A stretch of DNA of 64,000 nucleotides from Neisseria weaveri (GTDB lineage: Bacteria > Pseudomonadota > Gammaproteobacteria > Burkholderiales > Neisseriaceae): positions 806,001 through 870,000 of the forward strand of contig NZ_LR134533.1 of assembly GCF_900638685.1 (NCBI RefSeq). The letters are read 5' to 3'. The notes under the pieces were generated by a model. That model was not told where the DNA came from. It did no database searches and saw nothing but the letters and a program-made list of their open reading frames with translations. Of the stretch, positions 37,230-46,918 are shown one piece after another (position 1 is the stretch's first letter; every line of letters starts with the position of its first letter). The position numbers and the translations under genes were made by a program.

Positions 37230-38828
37230 ATGGCAAATTACCAAAACGAGATTAAAGTTGCAGACGAGCTGAAACAGAAAAACGGCAACGGCTGGCACAA
37301 CATCACCCCCGAATATGTTGCCCGCATGCGTTTGCAAAACCGCTTCAAAACAGGCTTGGACATCGCAAAATACACTGCCGCTATTATGCGTAAAGACATG
37401 GCCGAATACGATGCCGACCACGGCAAATACACCCAATCGCTGGGCTGCTGGCACGGTTTCGTTGCTCAACAAAAATTAATTTCCATCAAAAAACACCAAA
37501 AAACCACCGACAAACGCTATTTATACCTCTCAGGCTGGATGGTTGCCGGCTTGCGTTCCAAATTCGGCCCGCTGCCCGACCAATCTATGCACGAAAAAAC
37601 TTCCGTGCCTGAGTTGATCGAAGAAATCTACACCTTCCTGCGCCAAGCCGACGCCCGCGAGCTGGACTTGCTGTTTACCGCGCTGGATGATGCCAACAAA
37701 GCCGGCGATTCTGCCAAAGCCAAAGAAATCCAAAACCAAATCGACAACTACGAAACTCACGTTGTGCCGATTATTGCCGATATCGATGCCGGTTTCGGTA
37801 ACGCAGAAGCCACTTACCTGTTGGCGAAAAAACTGATTGAAGCCGGTGCTTGCTGTATCCAAATCGAAAACCAAGTATCCGACGAGAAACAATGTGGTCA
37901 CCAAGACGGTAAAGTAACCGTACCGCACTCTGATTTCTTGGCGAAAATCAATGCCGTACGCTACGCATTTTTGGAGCTGGGCGTTGACGACGGCGTAATC
38001 GTTGCCCGTACCGACTCTTTGGGCGCCGGTCTGACCAAACAAATCGCGTTCTCTGCCGAAAAAGGCGACTTGGGCGACCAATACAACAGCTTCTTGGACG
38101 GCGAAGAAATCACCGACCTGAGCCAAGTGAAACCCGGCGACGTGATCGTGAACACCAACGGCAAAACCATCAAGCCGACCCGCTTGGCCAGCAACCTGTT
38201 CCAATTCCGCAAAGGCACCGGTATCGACCGCGTAGTGTTGGATTGTATTACCTCTCTGCAAAACGGTGCCGATCTGCTGTGGATTGAAACCGAAAAACCG
38301 CACGTCGGCCAAATCAAAGAGATGATGGACAAAATCCGTGCCGTTATCCCGAACGCCAAGCTGGTGTACAACAACAGCCCGTCGTTCAACTGGACGCTGA
38401 ACTTCCGTCAACAAGTGTTCGACGCTTGGAAAGAAGCCGGTAAAGACGTGTCTGCTTACGACCGCGACAAGCTGATGAGCGCCGATTACGACGATACCGA
38501 TTTGGCTAAAGAAGCTGATGAGAAAATCCGCACCTTCCAACGTGATGCTTCACGCGAAGCCGGTATTTTCCACCACCTCATCACTCTGCCGACTTACCAC
38601 ACTGCCGCCTTGTCTACCGACACGCTGGCAAAAGGCTACTTCGCCGACGAAGGTATGCTGGCTTATGTGAAGAACGTTCAACGTCAAGAAATCCGCAACG
38701 GCATCGCATGTGTGAAACACCAAAACATGGCCGGTTCGGACATTGGCGACAACCACAAAGAATACTTTGCCGGTGAAGCTGCGTTGAAAGCAGGTGGTAA
38801 AGACAACACCATGAATCAATTCTCTTAA
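37230..38828 (+). CDS. aceA: isocitrate lyase
   Basis: A 532-residue enzyme that splits isocitrate into succinate and glyoxylate, the first step of the glyoxylate bypass. The catalytic loop SDEKQCGHQDGKV carries the K-x-C-G-H signature near residue 218. PIIADIDAGFGNAEATYLL and QIENQVSD are metal- and substrate-binding blocks. The length fits the longer (about 530-residue) proteobacterial form and not the 434-residue E. coli enzyme. AceK is in the same window; malate synthase is not. No DUS occurs inside the gene, unlike many neighbours. The ribosome site AAAGGAG is strong. Confidence 0.95.
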   Translation: MANYQNEIKVADELKQKNGNGWHNITPEYVARMRLQNRFKTGLDIAKYTAAIMRKDMAEYDADHGKYTQSLGCWHGFVAQQKLISIKKHQKTTDKRYLYLSGWMVAGLRSKFGPLPDQSMHEKTSVPELIEEIYTFLRQADARELDLLFTALDDANKAGDSAKAKEIQNQIDNYETHVVPIIADIDAGFGNAEATYLLAKKLIEAGACCIQIENQVSDEKQCGHQDGKVTVPHSDFLAKINAVRYAFLELGVDDGVIVARTDSLGAGLTKQIAFSAEKGDLGDQYNSFLDGEEITDLSQVKPGDVIVNTNGKTIKPTRLASNLFQFRKGTGIDRVVLDCITSLQNGADLLWIETEKPHVGQIKEMMDKIRAVIPNAKLVYNNSPSFNWTLNFRQQVFDAWKEAGKDVSAYDRDKLMSADYDDTDLAKEADEKIRTFQRDASREAGIFHHLITLPTYHTAALSTDTLAKGYFADEGMLAYVKNVQRQEIRNGIACVKHQNMAGSDIGDNHKEYFAGEAALKAGGKDNTMNQFS

Positions 38829-38838
38829 TATCAGAATC

Positions 38839-38878
38839 GTTTCAGACGGCCTGCTGCAGCAATAGGCCGTCTGAAACA
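38839..38878 (+). repeat. DUS inverted pair with an 11-base loop after aceA
   Basis: TTTCAGACGGCCT and AGGCCGTCTGAAA in the opposite order to most pairs here. No T-run follows, so transcription from aceA may continue into the RNA element beyond. Confidence 0.85.
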
Positions 38879-38929
38879 AAGCAAATCCCCAAATCCAAAA
38901 CGATTAACCGGATTTGCTTAACTCCTTTA

Positions 38930-39043
38930 CTTGTGCAGAGTTGAGCTGCATAGGTAGAGACAGGCGAAAGCCTGTATTGTTTGTGAAGCGTAAATCTCTG
39001 ATTTGAGGTATTTGGGCAATCCTTTCCGGATTGCCCTTTTTTT
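38930..39043 (+). ncRNA. candidate small RNA or structured 3'UTR of aceA
   Basis: A compact structured stretch without a convincing coding frame. A perfect ACAGGC-GAAA-GCCTGT tetraloop hairpin (38960-38975) sits inside an AGAGA...TCTCT closing stem (38956-38999). It ends in a strong intrinsic terminator: GGGCAATCC/GGATTGCCC at 39014-39036 and then seven T residues. I see no good promoter directly upstream, so it may be read from aceA and processed. The left limit is approximate. Confidence 0.5.
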
Positions 39044-39179
39044 CATAATGCTTATTCCGATTCATTTTTCTCTCCACTGTTATTCTGACAGTAAACATCT
39101 CCCAAACGCTTACCATAAAAGCCGAACCACCCTGATACGGCAACTGCTACGACTGCATACAATACTAAGCATGACCGAA

Positions 39180-39207
39180 TAAAAAAAAACCGGGAATATC
39201 CCGGTTT
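39180..39207 (-). terminator. rmuC terminator
   Basis: AAACCGGGA and TCCCGGTTT form a hairpin that on the minus strand is followed by eight or more T residues. A DUS lies between it and rmuC. Confidence 0.88.
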
Positions 39208-39251
39208 CTCAGTATTTTTCAGACGGCCTTGTTTAATGCAAAACGATAACG

Positions 39252-40856
39252 CTATTCCTGTTCGTCCAACATGAGCTGTTCTTCCGGCTGCAATGCTTGG
39301 GCAGCAAGATTTTTATCCAATTGCTTACTGGCTTTAACACCCAATTTTCTCAGTTTTTCCGCACGGTTAATCAGATTGCCCCGGCCTTCATAAAGCTGCC
39401 GGTAAGCCTGTTGGAAATACACTTGAGCTTGGTCGATATTTTTACCGACACTTTCCAAAGTCGTCACAAAACCGACAAATTTGTCATACAGTTTGCCGCC
39501 TTCATCAGCAATTGCCAAAGCATTCTGATTTTGCTGCTCGTTGCGCCAAATATTAGCCACTGTACGCAAAGTCGCCAACAATGTACTCGGGCCGACCAGC
39601 ATAATCCGCTTGTCGAAGCATTCCTGAAACAGCCCGTTGTCGTGCTGCAAGGCCAATAAATAAGCAGGCTCGACCGGAATAAACATAAAGACGAAATCCA
39701 AAGTATTCACGCCTTCCAAACTGCTGTATTCCTTCAGCGACAGCCCTTTGATATGCGTACGGATACTGGTGATATGGGCGGCCAGTTCTTTTTCGGCTTC
39801 TTCACGGCTTTGAGCCTGCGTATAGCGCACATAAGCATTCAAAGATACTTTGGAGTCGATCACAATCTGCTTGTTATCCGGCAGATTGACCAACACATCC
39901 GGCTGCAAACGCCGCGTACTGCCGTCTTCCTCCTTACGGACTGACGCAGCCTGAACGACATATTCGCGGCCTTTGGCCAAGCCCGAATTTTCCAACACGG
40001 TTTCCAAAATCATCTCGCCCCAGTTGCCCTGCGCCTTATTCTGCACGCCGACCAAAGCATCGGTCAGCGCTTTCGCATCCGTATGCAACTGGTTGTTCAA
40101 GGATTGCAGGCGCTTCAATTCGTTTTCCAAAGTTACCCGCTCTTTGGATTCTTTTTCATAAGTATTTTGTACCAGCTGGCTAAACTGCCCCATACGTTCG
40201 TGTAAAGGTGTCAGCAATTGGTTCAAGCTCTGCGCATTCTGTTCTGAAAAACGTTTGCTTTTTTCTTCCAAAATATTGTTGGCCAGATTTTGAAACTGCT
40301 CGCCCAAACTTTGACGCGCCTCCGCCAACAAAGTCAGTTTTTCTTCACCGGCCAAACGCTCCTGTTCCAACTGCGTATGCAGCCGCTCATTTCGCACCTG
40401 AACATCAGCCAAACGCTGCTGCAAATCCTGATAATCATTTTTCAGACGGCCATATTCATCTTCTTGAACCGACAAATGATCAATATGTTGGCGCGCGGCA
40501 GCCAGGCTGCTTTGCACTTCCTGAATTCGTGCCTGCAACGATTCCGCATGCTGACGGCTGCTTTGCAATTCTTCCCGTAAAGGGTGAATTTGCAGATTCA
40601 AAGTTTCGGCCGCCGCTAAACTTTGCTGGGTCAATTGCAAAGTTTCGCGCAATGCCGTCAAAGCCGTTTCCGCTTCGTATTGTTCCTGTTCTGCAAAACG
40701 GCACTGCTGTGTTTTCTCCGCCAACTCTGTCGCCAAAGCGGCTTGCTCTGCCTGATAACGGTTTCTCGACAACAACCAAGTCAGCAATATACTCAATAAA
40801 GAAGCAGCCAATACCGCAGCTGCCCAAATCATCTGTTCGCGCCCCATAATATCCAT
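39252..40856 (-). CDS. rmuC: DNA recombination protein RmuC
   Basis: A protein of about 534 residues. One N-terminal helix (MIWAAAVLAASLLSILLTWL) is followed by a long coiled coil, about residues 35-230, rich in Gln, Glu and Leu. The RmuC nuclease-like domain comes next: GNWGEMILETVLENSGLAKG, RLQPDVLVNLPDNKQIVIDSK (DSK motif) and FMFIPVEPAYL. The family limits inversions at short repeats. The frame is open to 40898; I prefer the ATG at 40856, which has AGTGGA before it. Confidence 0.92.
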   Translation of the reverse strand: MDIMGREQMIWAAAVLAASLLSILLTWLLSRNRYQAEQAALATELAEKTQQCRFAEQEQYEAETALTALRETLQLTQQSLAAAETLNLQIHPLREELQSSRQHAESLQARIQEVQSSLAAARQHIDHLSVQEDEYGRLKNDYQDLQQRLADVQVRNERLHTQLEQERLAGEEKLTLLAEARQSLGEQFQNLANNILEEKSKRFSEQNAQSLNQLLTPLHERMGQFSQLVQNTYEKESKERVTLENELKRLQSLNNQLHTDAKALTDALVGVQNKAQGNWGEMILETVLENSGLAKGREYVVQAASVRKEEDGSTRRLQPDVLVNLPDNKQIVIDSKVSLNAYVRYTQAQSREEAEKELAAHITSIRTHIKGLSLKEYSSLEGVNTLDFVFMFIPVEPAYLLALQHDNGLFQECFDKRIMLVGPSTLLATLRTVANIWRNEQQNQNALAIADEGGKLYDKFVGFVTTLESVGKNIDQAQVYFQQAYRQLYEGRGNLINRAEKLRKLGVKASKQLDKNLAAQALQPEEQLMLDEQE

Positions 40857-40993
40857 TGTATCCACTGTCATTAACGACGGTACTATATCACGATTCACAC
40901 CCTATTTATCCGCTGTTTACCACCTTATTAGCCCTATCCGCTTATTTACGGAAAACCCGAAATCATTCATTATCCCGATACCTTTTCCCCTAA

Positions 40994-41031
40994 TAAAAAA
41001 GGCCGTCTGAATTTTCAGACGGCCTTTTACA
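40994..41031 (-). terminator. DUS-pair terminator of the Nramp-family gene
   Basis: AAAAAGGCCGTCTGAA and TTCAGACGGCCTTTT, 9 bases after the stop on the minus strand. Confidence 0.88.
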
Positions 41032-41038
41032 CTTTTGC

Positions 41039-42298
41039 TTACACACCTAAAACACCGGCCAGTTGCAGCAAAAACAAGACGGCAAATCCGGCCAGATAAA
41101 TCAAACCCAACCAAGAAAACAATATCAGCAAACCGCCGATTTTATGTTCGGCTTTACGCGCCAACACCAAGTTCAACCATGCGAAAACCGGCGTAGTTAA
41201 GAAGGCGGTAATCATAGCAAACTTCAACATCGGCGCCAGCGAACCCTTGAAAAACAGGATCACAATCATACCTGCCACACAACCGATCACAATCCATACG
41301 TTCAAAGCACGGGTACTGTAACTGTCTTCCTTCATCAACAGACGGAAAGCCTCGGTATTCGCACGGGAATAGCCGTCCACCGCCGTCAAAGTCGTGCCGA
41401 ACATACAGGCGAATGCAATAAACGCCACCAGCCAACGCGACCACTCGCCAATCGTACGGGCATACATTTCAATCAACTGGGCAATGTAAGCCGGCCCGGC
41501 CAATTTTACTTCCTCACCCGTGCCGAACTGCACCAAAGCACCCAAGGCCAAGAAAATCACCGCCAACACCGCCGAACCGACATAGCCGATATGAAAGTCC
41601 AGCAAACCGTCGCTATAAGAAACATTATCCAACTTACGCTTCACCGACACCCATAACGAATTAATCGCAGAAAACTCAATCGGAGCAGGCATCCAGCCCA
41701 TCAAAGCAATAATGAAACCCAGTGCGGCCATATTCCAAGGCGACGGCTCGATAAAATCCGGTGCACGGGTTGCACCACCGTTTCCCGCGGCAATGGCCAC
41801 CGCCAATACGGTTGCCACCGTCAAAGCCACCATCACAATTTTAGACACAACGTCCAAAGCATGATACTTACCTGCCAACAACACCAGCAACGTCACAGCC
41901 AATACCACCCCGGCCAGCAAATTAATCGGCACTCCCGGCAGCATAAAGCTAAGGATAACCGCCGTAATCAAGGCCACACCGGCAATATTCACCACCGTAG
42001 CAAACAAGTTCAATACAAAAAACGCCCAAAGATAAAACGGATGTTTATCCCGATAACCTTCCAACAAACTTTTGCCCGTGTCCAACGTATATTGGGCACC
42101 GAAACGGAAAAAAGGATATTTGAACAAATTTACCAAAATAATGATAACGGCCAACTGCCAACCATAAATCGCACCAGCCTGTGTAGAGGCAATGATATGC
42201 GAGCCGCCGACAGCTGCCGATGCCATTAACACACCCGGCCCGATGGCGCGGAGTTTAGACTGCCAAGTTGATTGAGAATGAGATACTGCTTCAGACAT
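41039..42298 (-). CDS. divergent Nramp-family transporter
   Basis: A 419-residue inner-membrane protein with about 11 helices. The start GPGVLMASAAVGGSHIIAST aligns with helix 1 of Nramp proteins, but the metal-binding DPGN motif is replaced by an AVGGS-type sequence. The helix-6 motif reads GWMPAPIEF where manganese transporters have a MPH sequence. Overall topology and GPG match Nramp (PF01566), so this is a divergent clade whose ion is unknown. I do not call it MntH for that reason. Transcribed alone. Confidence 0.82.
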   Translation of the reverse strand: MSEAVSHSQSTWQSKLRAIGPGVLMASAAVGGSHIIASTQAGAIYGWQLAVIIILVNLFKYPFFRFGAQYTLDTGKSLLEGYRDKHPFYLWAFFVLNLFATVVNIAGVALITAVILSFMLPGVPINLLAGVVLAVTLLVLLAGKYHALDVVSKIVMVALTVATVLAVAIAAGNGGATRAPDFIEPSPWNMAALGFIIALMGWMPAPIEFSAINSLWVSVKRKLDNVSYSDGLLDFHIGYVGSAVLAVIFLALGALVQFGTGEEVKLAGPAYIAQLIEMYARTIGEWSRWLVAFIAFACMFGTTLTAVDGYSRANTEAFRLLMKEDSYSTRALNVWIVIGCVAGMIVILFFKGSLAPMLKFAMITAFLTTPVFAWLNLVLARKAEHKIGGLLILFSWLGLIYLAGFAVLFLLQLAGVLGV

Positions 42299-42416
42299 TT
42301 TAGACTCTCTGCTTCCATTAAAAGACTATTTGTCCAAATTATATAGACACAATTTAACCTTGCCTATCTTTTTTTAAAAAAATGTCTAAAAAAGTCTATT
42401 ATGCTTAACAAAAAGC

Positions 42417-42451
42417 AAGAGGCCGTCTGAAAAATTTCAGACGGCCTCTTA
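42417..42451 (-). terminator. DUS-pair terminator of valS
   Basis: AAGAGGCCGTCTGAAA with its reverse complement, 16 bases after the valS stop on the minus strand. Confidence 0.85.
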
Positions 42452-42465
42452 TTAAACACCGATTT

Positions 42466-45291
42466 TTATTTCAACTTAGCCAGTTGCGCTTGTACTTTCG
42501 CCATTTTGTCTTCCAACTCGGCCAGCTCCGCGCGGTCTTTTTCGACCAGATGCGCAGGGGCTTTGTCGGTGTAGCCGGGTTTGCTGAGTTTGGCGTTGAG
42601 TTTGTCCAACGCTTTTTGCAGCTTCTCGGCTTCTTTGTTCAGGCGGGCGGTTTCGGCGGCTTTGTCGATTTCCACTTTCAACATCAGACGCGCATTTTGG
42701 CAGACGGCCACCGGCGCATCTTCGCTTTCGGGCAGTTTGTCGACCAACTTGGCTTCGGTCAAACGCGCCATCATCGGCACATATTTCAGCAAGGCTTCCA
42801 AATCTTTGCCGCCTTCCACAAACAACGGTGCTTTCACGCTCGGTGCCAAGCCCATTTCGCCGCGCAGATTGCGCACCGCGCCGATTAAGTCTTGCAGTGC
42901 GGCCATTTTTTCAAACGCGGCAGGCACGATTTTTTCGTTGTCGGCAACCGGCCAAGCGGCCATCATGATGCTGTCGGTTTTCTTGGCGTTTGCCAGCGGC
43001 GCAACGGCCTGCCACAGCTCTTCGGTAATGAACGGCATAATCGGGTGCATCAGGCGCAGCACCACTTCCAACACGCGCACCAAAGTGCGGCGGGTGGCGC
43101 GCTGGGTGGATTCGCAGCCGGTTTGCAGCTGCACTTTCGCCAGCTCGATATACCAGTCGCAATACTCGTTCCACACAAATTCATACAGCGTTTGCGCCGC
43201 CAAATCAAAGCGGTAGGTATCGAATGCTTCGACAACGGCGGCCTCGGTTTGTTGCAGGCGGCCAATAATCCATTGGTCGACAAAGCTGTACGCCAGCGGC
43301 AGGGTTTCGTCTTGGCCGCAGTCTTTCTCTTCGGTGTTCATCAACACGAAGTTGGTGGCATTCCACAGCTTGTTGCAGAAATTGCGGTAGCCTTCGGCGC
43401 GTTTGAAATCGAAGTTGATGCTGCGGCCGAGGCTGGCGTAGCTCGCCATCGTGAAGCGCAGCGCGTCGGTACCAAACACGGGAATGCCTTCGGGGAACAG
43501 CTTTTCGGTGGCTTTTTTCACGTGCGGCGCTTTTTCGGGGCGGCGCAGGCCGGTGGTGCGTTTGACCAGCAGGCTTTCGAGATCGATACCGTCGATTAAG
43601 TCGACGGGGTCAATCACGTTGCCTTCGGACTTCGACATTTTCTTGCCTTCGTGATCGCGCACCATGCCGTGGATATACACGTCTTTAAACGGCACTTTGC
43701 CGGTGAAGTGGGTGGTCATCATAATCATGCGCGCCACCCAGAAGAAGATGATTTCGTAGCCGGTTACCAATACGTTGCTCGGCAAGAAGGCGTTCAATTC
43801 TTCGGTTTCAGACGGCCAGCCCAAAGTGGAGAACGGCACCAGCGCAGACGAGAACCAAGTGTCCAGCACGTCTTCGTCGCGGGTTAAACCGCTTGTGCCT
43901 GCCAATTTTTCCGCCTCTTCCTGATTGCGGGCAACGTAAACGCGGCCGTCTGAATCGTACCAAGCGGGAATTTGATGGCCCCACCACAGTTGGCGCGAAA
44001 TACACCAGTCTTGGATATTGTTCATCCATTGGTTGTAGGTATTGACCCAGTTTTCGGGGATAAACTTCACTTGGCCGGAATCTACGGCGTGTTTGGCTTT
44101 TTCGGCCAAGCTCATGCCGGCAAACTCGCCAGCCGGTTCACCGCCTTCGGGCTTCGCGCTCATGGCAACAAACCATTGGCTGGTCAGCATCGGCTCGATT
44201 ACGCTGCCCGTGCGGTCGCCTTTCGGGGTCATTAAGGTGTGCGGTTTCACTTCCACCAACAAACCTTGCGCTTCCAAATCGGCGACGATTTGCTTGCGGG
44301 CGGCGAAGCGGTCCAATCCTGCGTAGGCTTCAGGCAAAGCAATGCCTGTCTGAACCTCGCCTTTGTAGTTGAACACTTCGGTTTGGCTTAAAACTTTCGC
44401 TTCCAAATCAAATACATTGATTAAAGCCGTATCGTGGCGTTTACCGACTTCGTAGTCATTGAAATCGTGTGCGGGCGTAATCTTCACGCAGCCGGTGCCG
44501 AAATCTTTTTCTACATATTCGTCGGCAATAATCGGAATGCGGCGGTTCGCCAACGGCAGCAGCAATGCTTTGCCGATTAAGTGGGCATAGCGTTCGTCTT
44601 CGGGATGCACCGCCACCGCCACATCGCCCAATAAGGTTTCGGGGCGGGTAGTGGCAACGATAAGGCCGTCTGAAGGATTGTCGGCCAACGGATAGCGGAT
44701 ATGCCACATGCTGCCTTGCTCTTCCACGCTTTCCACCTCAAGGTCGGAAACGGCGGTGCCGAGCACGGGATCCCAGTTTACCAAGCGTTTGCCACGGTAA
44801 ATCAAGCCCTGCTCAAACAGGCGCACGAACACTTCGGTAACCACTTCGGCGCGGGTGTCATCCATCGTGAAATATTCGCGGCTCCAGTCGGCAGAGCAGC
44901 CCATGCGGCGCATTTGTTCGGTAATCGTGCCGCCGGAAACATTTTTCCACTCCCACACTTTTTTCAAAAATCCTTCGCGACCCAAATCGTGGCGCGAAAC
45001 ACCCTGCTCGGCCAACTGCCGCTCCACCACAATCTGCGTGGCGATACCGGCGTGGTCGGTGCCGGGAATCCAGCAGGTGTTGCGGCCTTTCATGCGGTAA
45101 TAACGCGTGAGGCCGTCCATAATCGTTTGGTTGAAGGCATGCCCCATGTGCAGGGTGCCGGTAACGTTGGGCGGGGGAAGCTGGATGGAGAACGATTCTG
45201 CTGCGGCCATATCCGGCTGGAAATAGCCTTGCGATTGCCAGTTTTGATAATGTTTGGCTTCGATTTCGGCGGGATTATATTTGTCTAGCAT
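42466..45291 (-). CDS. valS: valyl-tRNA synthetase
   Basis: A 941-residue class I synthetase for tRNA-Val. [20 protein letters not shown] contains the HIGH-type motif near residue 43 and [14 protein letters not shown] the KMSKS loop near 550. The CP1 editing domain lies between ([20 protein letters not shown]). The last 65 residues are the ValS-specific coiled-coil arm ([20 protein letters not shown]). It is a single-gene unit with several internal DUS. Confidence 0.97.
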   Translation of the reverse strand: MLDKYNPAEIEAKHYQNWQSQGYFQPDMAAAESFSIQLPPPNVTGTLHMGHAFNQTIMDGLTRYYRMKGRNTCWIPGTDHAGIATQIVVERQLAEQGVSRHDLGREGFLKKVWEWKNVSGGTITEQMRRMGCSADWSREYFTMDDTRAEVVTEVFVRLFEQGLIYRGKRLVNWDPVLGTAVSDLEVESVEEQGSMWHIRYPLADNPSDGLIVATTRPETLLGDVAVAVHPEDERYAHLIGKALLLPLANRRIPIIADEYVEKDFGTGCVKITPAHDFNDYEVGKRHDTALINVFDLEAKVLSQTEVFNYKGEVQTGIALPEAYAGLDRFAARKQIVADLEAQGLLVEVKPHTLMTPKGDRTGSVIEPMLTSQWFVAMSAKPEGGEPAGEFAGMSLAEKAKHAVDSGQVKFIPENWVNTYNQWMNNIQDWCISRQLWWGHQIPAWYDSDGRVYVARNQEEAEKLAGTSGLTRDEDVLDTWFSSALVPFSTLGWPSETEELNAFLPSNVLVTGYEIIFFWVARMIMMTTHFTGKVPFKDVYIHGMVRDHEGKKMSKSEGNVIDPVDLIDGIDLESLLVKRTTGLRRPEKAPHVKKATEKLFPEGIPVFGTDALRFTMASYASLGRSINFDFKRAEGYRNFCNKLWNATNFVLMNTEEKDCGQDETLPLAYSFVDQWIIGRLQQTEAAVVEAFDTYRFDLAAQTLYEFVWNEYCDWYIELAKVQLQTGCESTQRATRRTLVRVLEVVLRLMHPIMPFITEELWQAVAPLANAKKTDSIMMAAWPVADNEKIVPAAFEKMAALQDLIGAVRNLRGEMGLAPSVKAPLFVEGGKDLEALLKYVPMMARLTEAKLVDKLPESEDAPVAVCQNARLMLKVEIDKAAETARLNKEAEKLQKALDKLNAKLSKPGYTDKAPAHLVEKDRAELAELEDKMAKVQAQLAKLK

Positions 45292-45339
45292 GATATATCA
45301 ATGAGCTGTAATTTGAATGGATGGGATTATAACGCAAAT

Positions 45340-45371
45340 AGCCGTCTGAAACCTACGGCATTCAGACGGCC
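45340..45371. repeat. DUS pair with 10-base loop upstream of valS
   Basis: GCCGTCTGAA and TTCAGACGGC flank ACCTACGGCA, between the HTH gene's 3' end and the valS start. May end the HTH transcript. Confidence 0.7.
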
Positions 45372-45431
45372 AATACTTCACTAAAAATAAGAAGACGGCT
45401 TTTCTTTCAGAAAAACCCGTTAACCCCGATA

Positions 45432-45728
45432 TTATTTGTTTGTTGCTTCTTCTTTAGCTTCGTTTTTCAGTTCTGCGTACAAATCGGGATGACGTTGTTT
45501 CAACAATGATGCAACAATCAGGTCTTCCCGGCTGACTTTGGATAAATCGATTTGCTCGATATGAACCAAACGCAACAGTTCGCGAACCGGTTTCGGCATA
45601 TTCCGACCCGACTCATAACGCGAACCGCCGGACTGGGTTACACCGATTTTGCTCCAGAAATCCATTTGGTTTAAACCCAACTGCTTTCTGATTTCCCGGA
45701 TATTTTCAATTTTATCAAACGTTTTCAT
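45432..45728 (-). CDS. small helix-turn-helix regulator (XRE-like)
   Basis: A 98-residue protein. Residues 8-55 form a Cro/CI-type HTH: IREIRKQLGLNQMDFWSKIG, then VTQSGGSRYESGRNMPKPV, the recognition region. The C-terminal half (SREDLIVASLLKQRHPDLYA) is probably a dimerisation tail ending in charged residues. No toxin, phage or metabolic partner is adjacent, so its target is not evident. The 200 bp upstream are very AT-rich and probably hold its promoter. Confidence 0.8.
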   Translation of the reverse strand: MKTFDKIENIREIRKQLGLNQMDFWSKIGVTQSGGSRYESGRNMPKPVRELLRLVHIEQIDLSKVSREDLIVASLLKQRHPDLYAELKNEAKEEATNK

Positions 45729-45926
45729 TTTTAGTTCCCCTTACAAAATATAAAATTTAAGTTAGTTATGTATTAAATATTCCAGATAGGAAATTTAATA
45801 TCGTTGACATTATAGTTACATTTGTCATTATAATCCAATTGAGATATTAAAAGATTTTTTAAATTATTGTGATTATCCGCAAGCAATCTTTTAAAATTAC
45901 GCTTTTTATTGATATTTCATAAAATT

Positions 45927-45960
45927 TTGAGAGCCGGGAAGCGATTTTCCCGACTCTCAA
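45927..45960 (-). terminator. map terminator
   Basis: TTGAGAGCCGGGAA pairs with TTCCCGACTCTCAA (one wobble); the minus-strand transcript continues into AAAATTTT. Not DUS-derived. Confidence 0.8.
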
Positions 45961-45988
45961 CTATTTTAAAAACTACCGGTTCAAACGT

Positions 45989-46765
45989 TTACGGTCTGCC
46001 TGTTGCCAGGCTAACCGTTAATATCTCATAGCCGGTTTCTGTTACCAAAACCTCGTGTTCCCATTGTGCGGAAAGCGATCGGTCTTTGGTTACCACCGTC
46101 CAGCCGTCGGCCAAAATTCTCAAATGGCGTTTGCCCTGGTTAATCATCGGCTCGATGGTAAAGATCATCCCCGGCTGCAAAACCATGCCTTGGCCTTTTT
46201 TGCCATAATGCAACACTTGCGGTTCTTCATGAAAGACGCGGCCGATACCGTGACCGCAAAATTCCTGCACAACGGAATAACCGGCATTTTCGGCAACCTG
46301 CTGGCAGGCATGACCGATATCGCCCAAAGTGGCACCCGGTTTTACTGCTTCGATACCGGCCATCATGCTGGCATGGGTCACATCAATCAGACGTTGTGCT
46401 TGCGGGCTGATCGTGCCGACTGCAAACATGCGGCTGGAGTCGCCGTGAAAACCGTCTTTTTTGATGGTCACGTCGATATTAATGATGTCGCCGTTTTTCA
46501 GCGGTTTGTCATCGGGAATACCGTGGCAGATGACATGGTTGACCGAAGTGCAGCAGGATTTCGGGTAAGGCGGATTGCCGTAATTCAACGGCGCGGGATA
46601 ACCGCCCTGCACTTCGATATGGTAATCGTGAATCAGCTTGTCCAGCTCGTTGGTGGTGACGCCGGGTTTAACGAATTGTCCGATATAGTCCAGAGCTTCG
46701 GCAGCCAAGCGGCCGAGTTCGCGCATTTTTTCGATTTCTTCGGGAGTTTTGATAACTACTGCCAT
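45989..46765 (-). CDS. map: methionine aminopeptidase type I
   Basis: A 258-residue cytosolic enzyme that removes the initiator Met. Metal and substrate residues are visible in VNHVICHGIPDD, GDIINIDVTIKKDGFHGDSS (two Asp), FCGHGIGRVFHEEP (His) and FTIEPMIN (Glu). The length equals that of E. coli Map. AAAGGACA precedes the ATG. It is separated from trpC by two DUS pairs. Confidence 0.96.
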   Translation of the reverse strand: MAVVIKTPEEIEKMRELGRLAAEALDYIGQFVKPGVTTNELDKLIHDYHIEVQGGYPAPLNYGNPPYPKSCCTSVNHVICHGIPDDKPLKNGDIINIDVTIKKDGFHGDSSRMFAVGTISPQAQRLIDVTHASMMAGIEAVKPGATLGDIGHACQQVAENAGYSVVQEFCGHGIGRVFHEEPQVLHYGKKGQGMVLQPGMIFTIEPMINQGKRHLRILADGWTVVTKDRSLSAQWEHEVLVTETGYEILTVSLATGRP

Positions 46766-46784
46766 AACTGAAATTGTCCTTTGA

Positions 46785-46819
46785 ATTTCAGACGGCCTCG
46801 GTTTTAGGCCGTCTGAAAA
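46785..46819. repeat. DUS pair upstream of map
   Basis: TTTCAGACGGCCT and AGGCCGTCTGAAA with a 7-base loop, 20 bases before the map ATG. A second pair stands about 50 bp further upstream. Confidence 0.85.
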
Positions 46820-46867
46820 AATAGTGAATGCCGCATTATACGCGGTTTTACCGTATTGATAAAAATC

Positions 46868-46897
46868 AAGGCCGTCTGAAATTTTCAGACGGCCTCT
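46868..46897 (-). terminator. DUS-pair terminator of trpC
   Basis: AAGGCCGTCTGAAA with its reverse complement, about 20 bases after the trpC stop on the minus strand. Confidence 0.8.
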
Positions 46898-46918
46898 CTG
46901 CTGTAAAACCGGCTGAAA

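Noticed and set aside
38904..39143. 79-residue minus-strand frame between aceA and rmuC
   Set aside because: It runs through the hairpin and terminator of the candidate RNA, which point to the plus strand, and has no ribosome site or recognisable domain.
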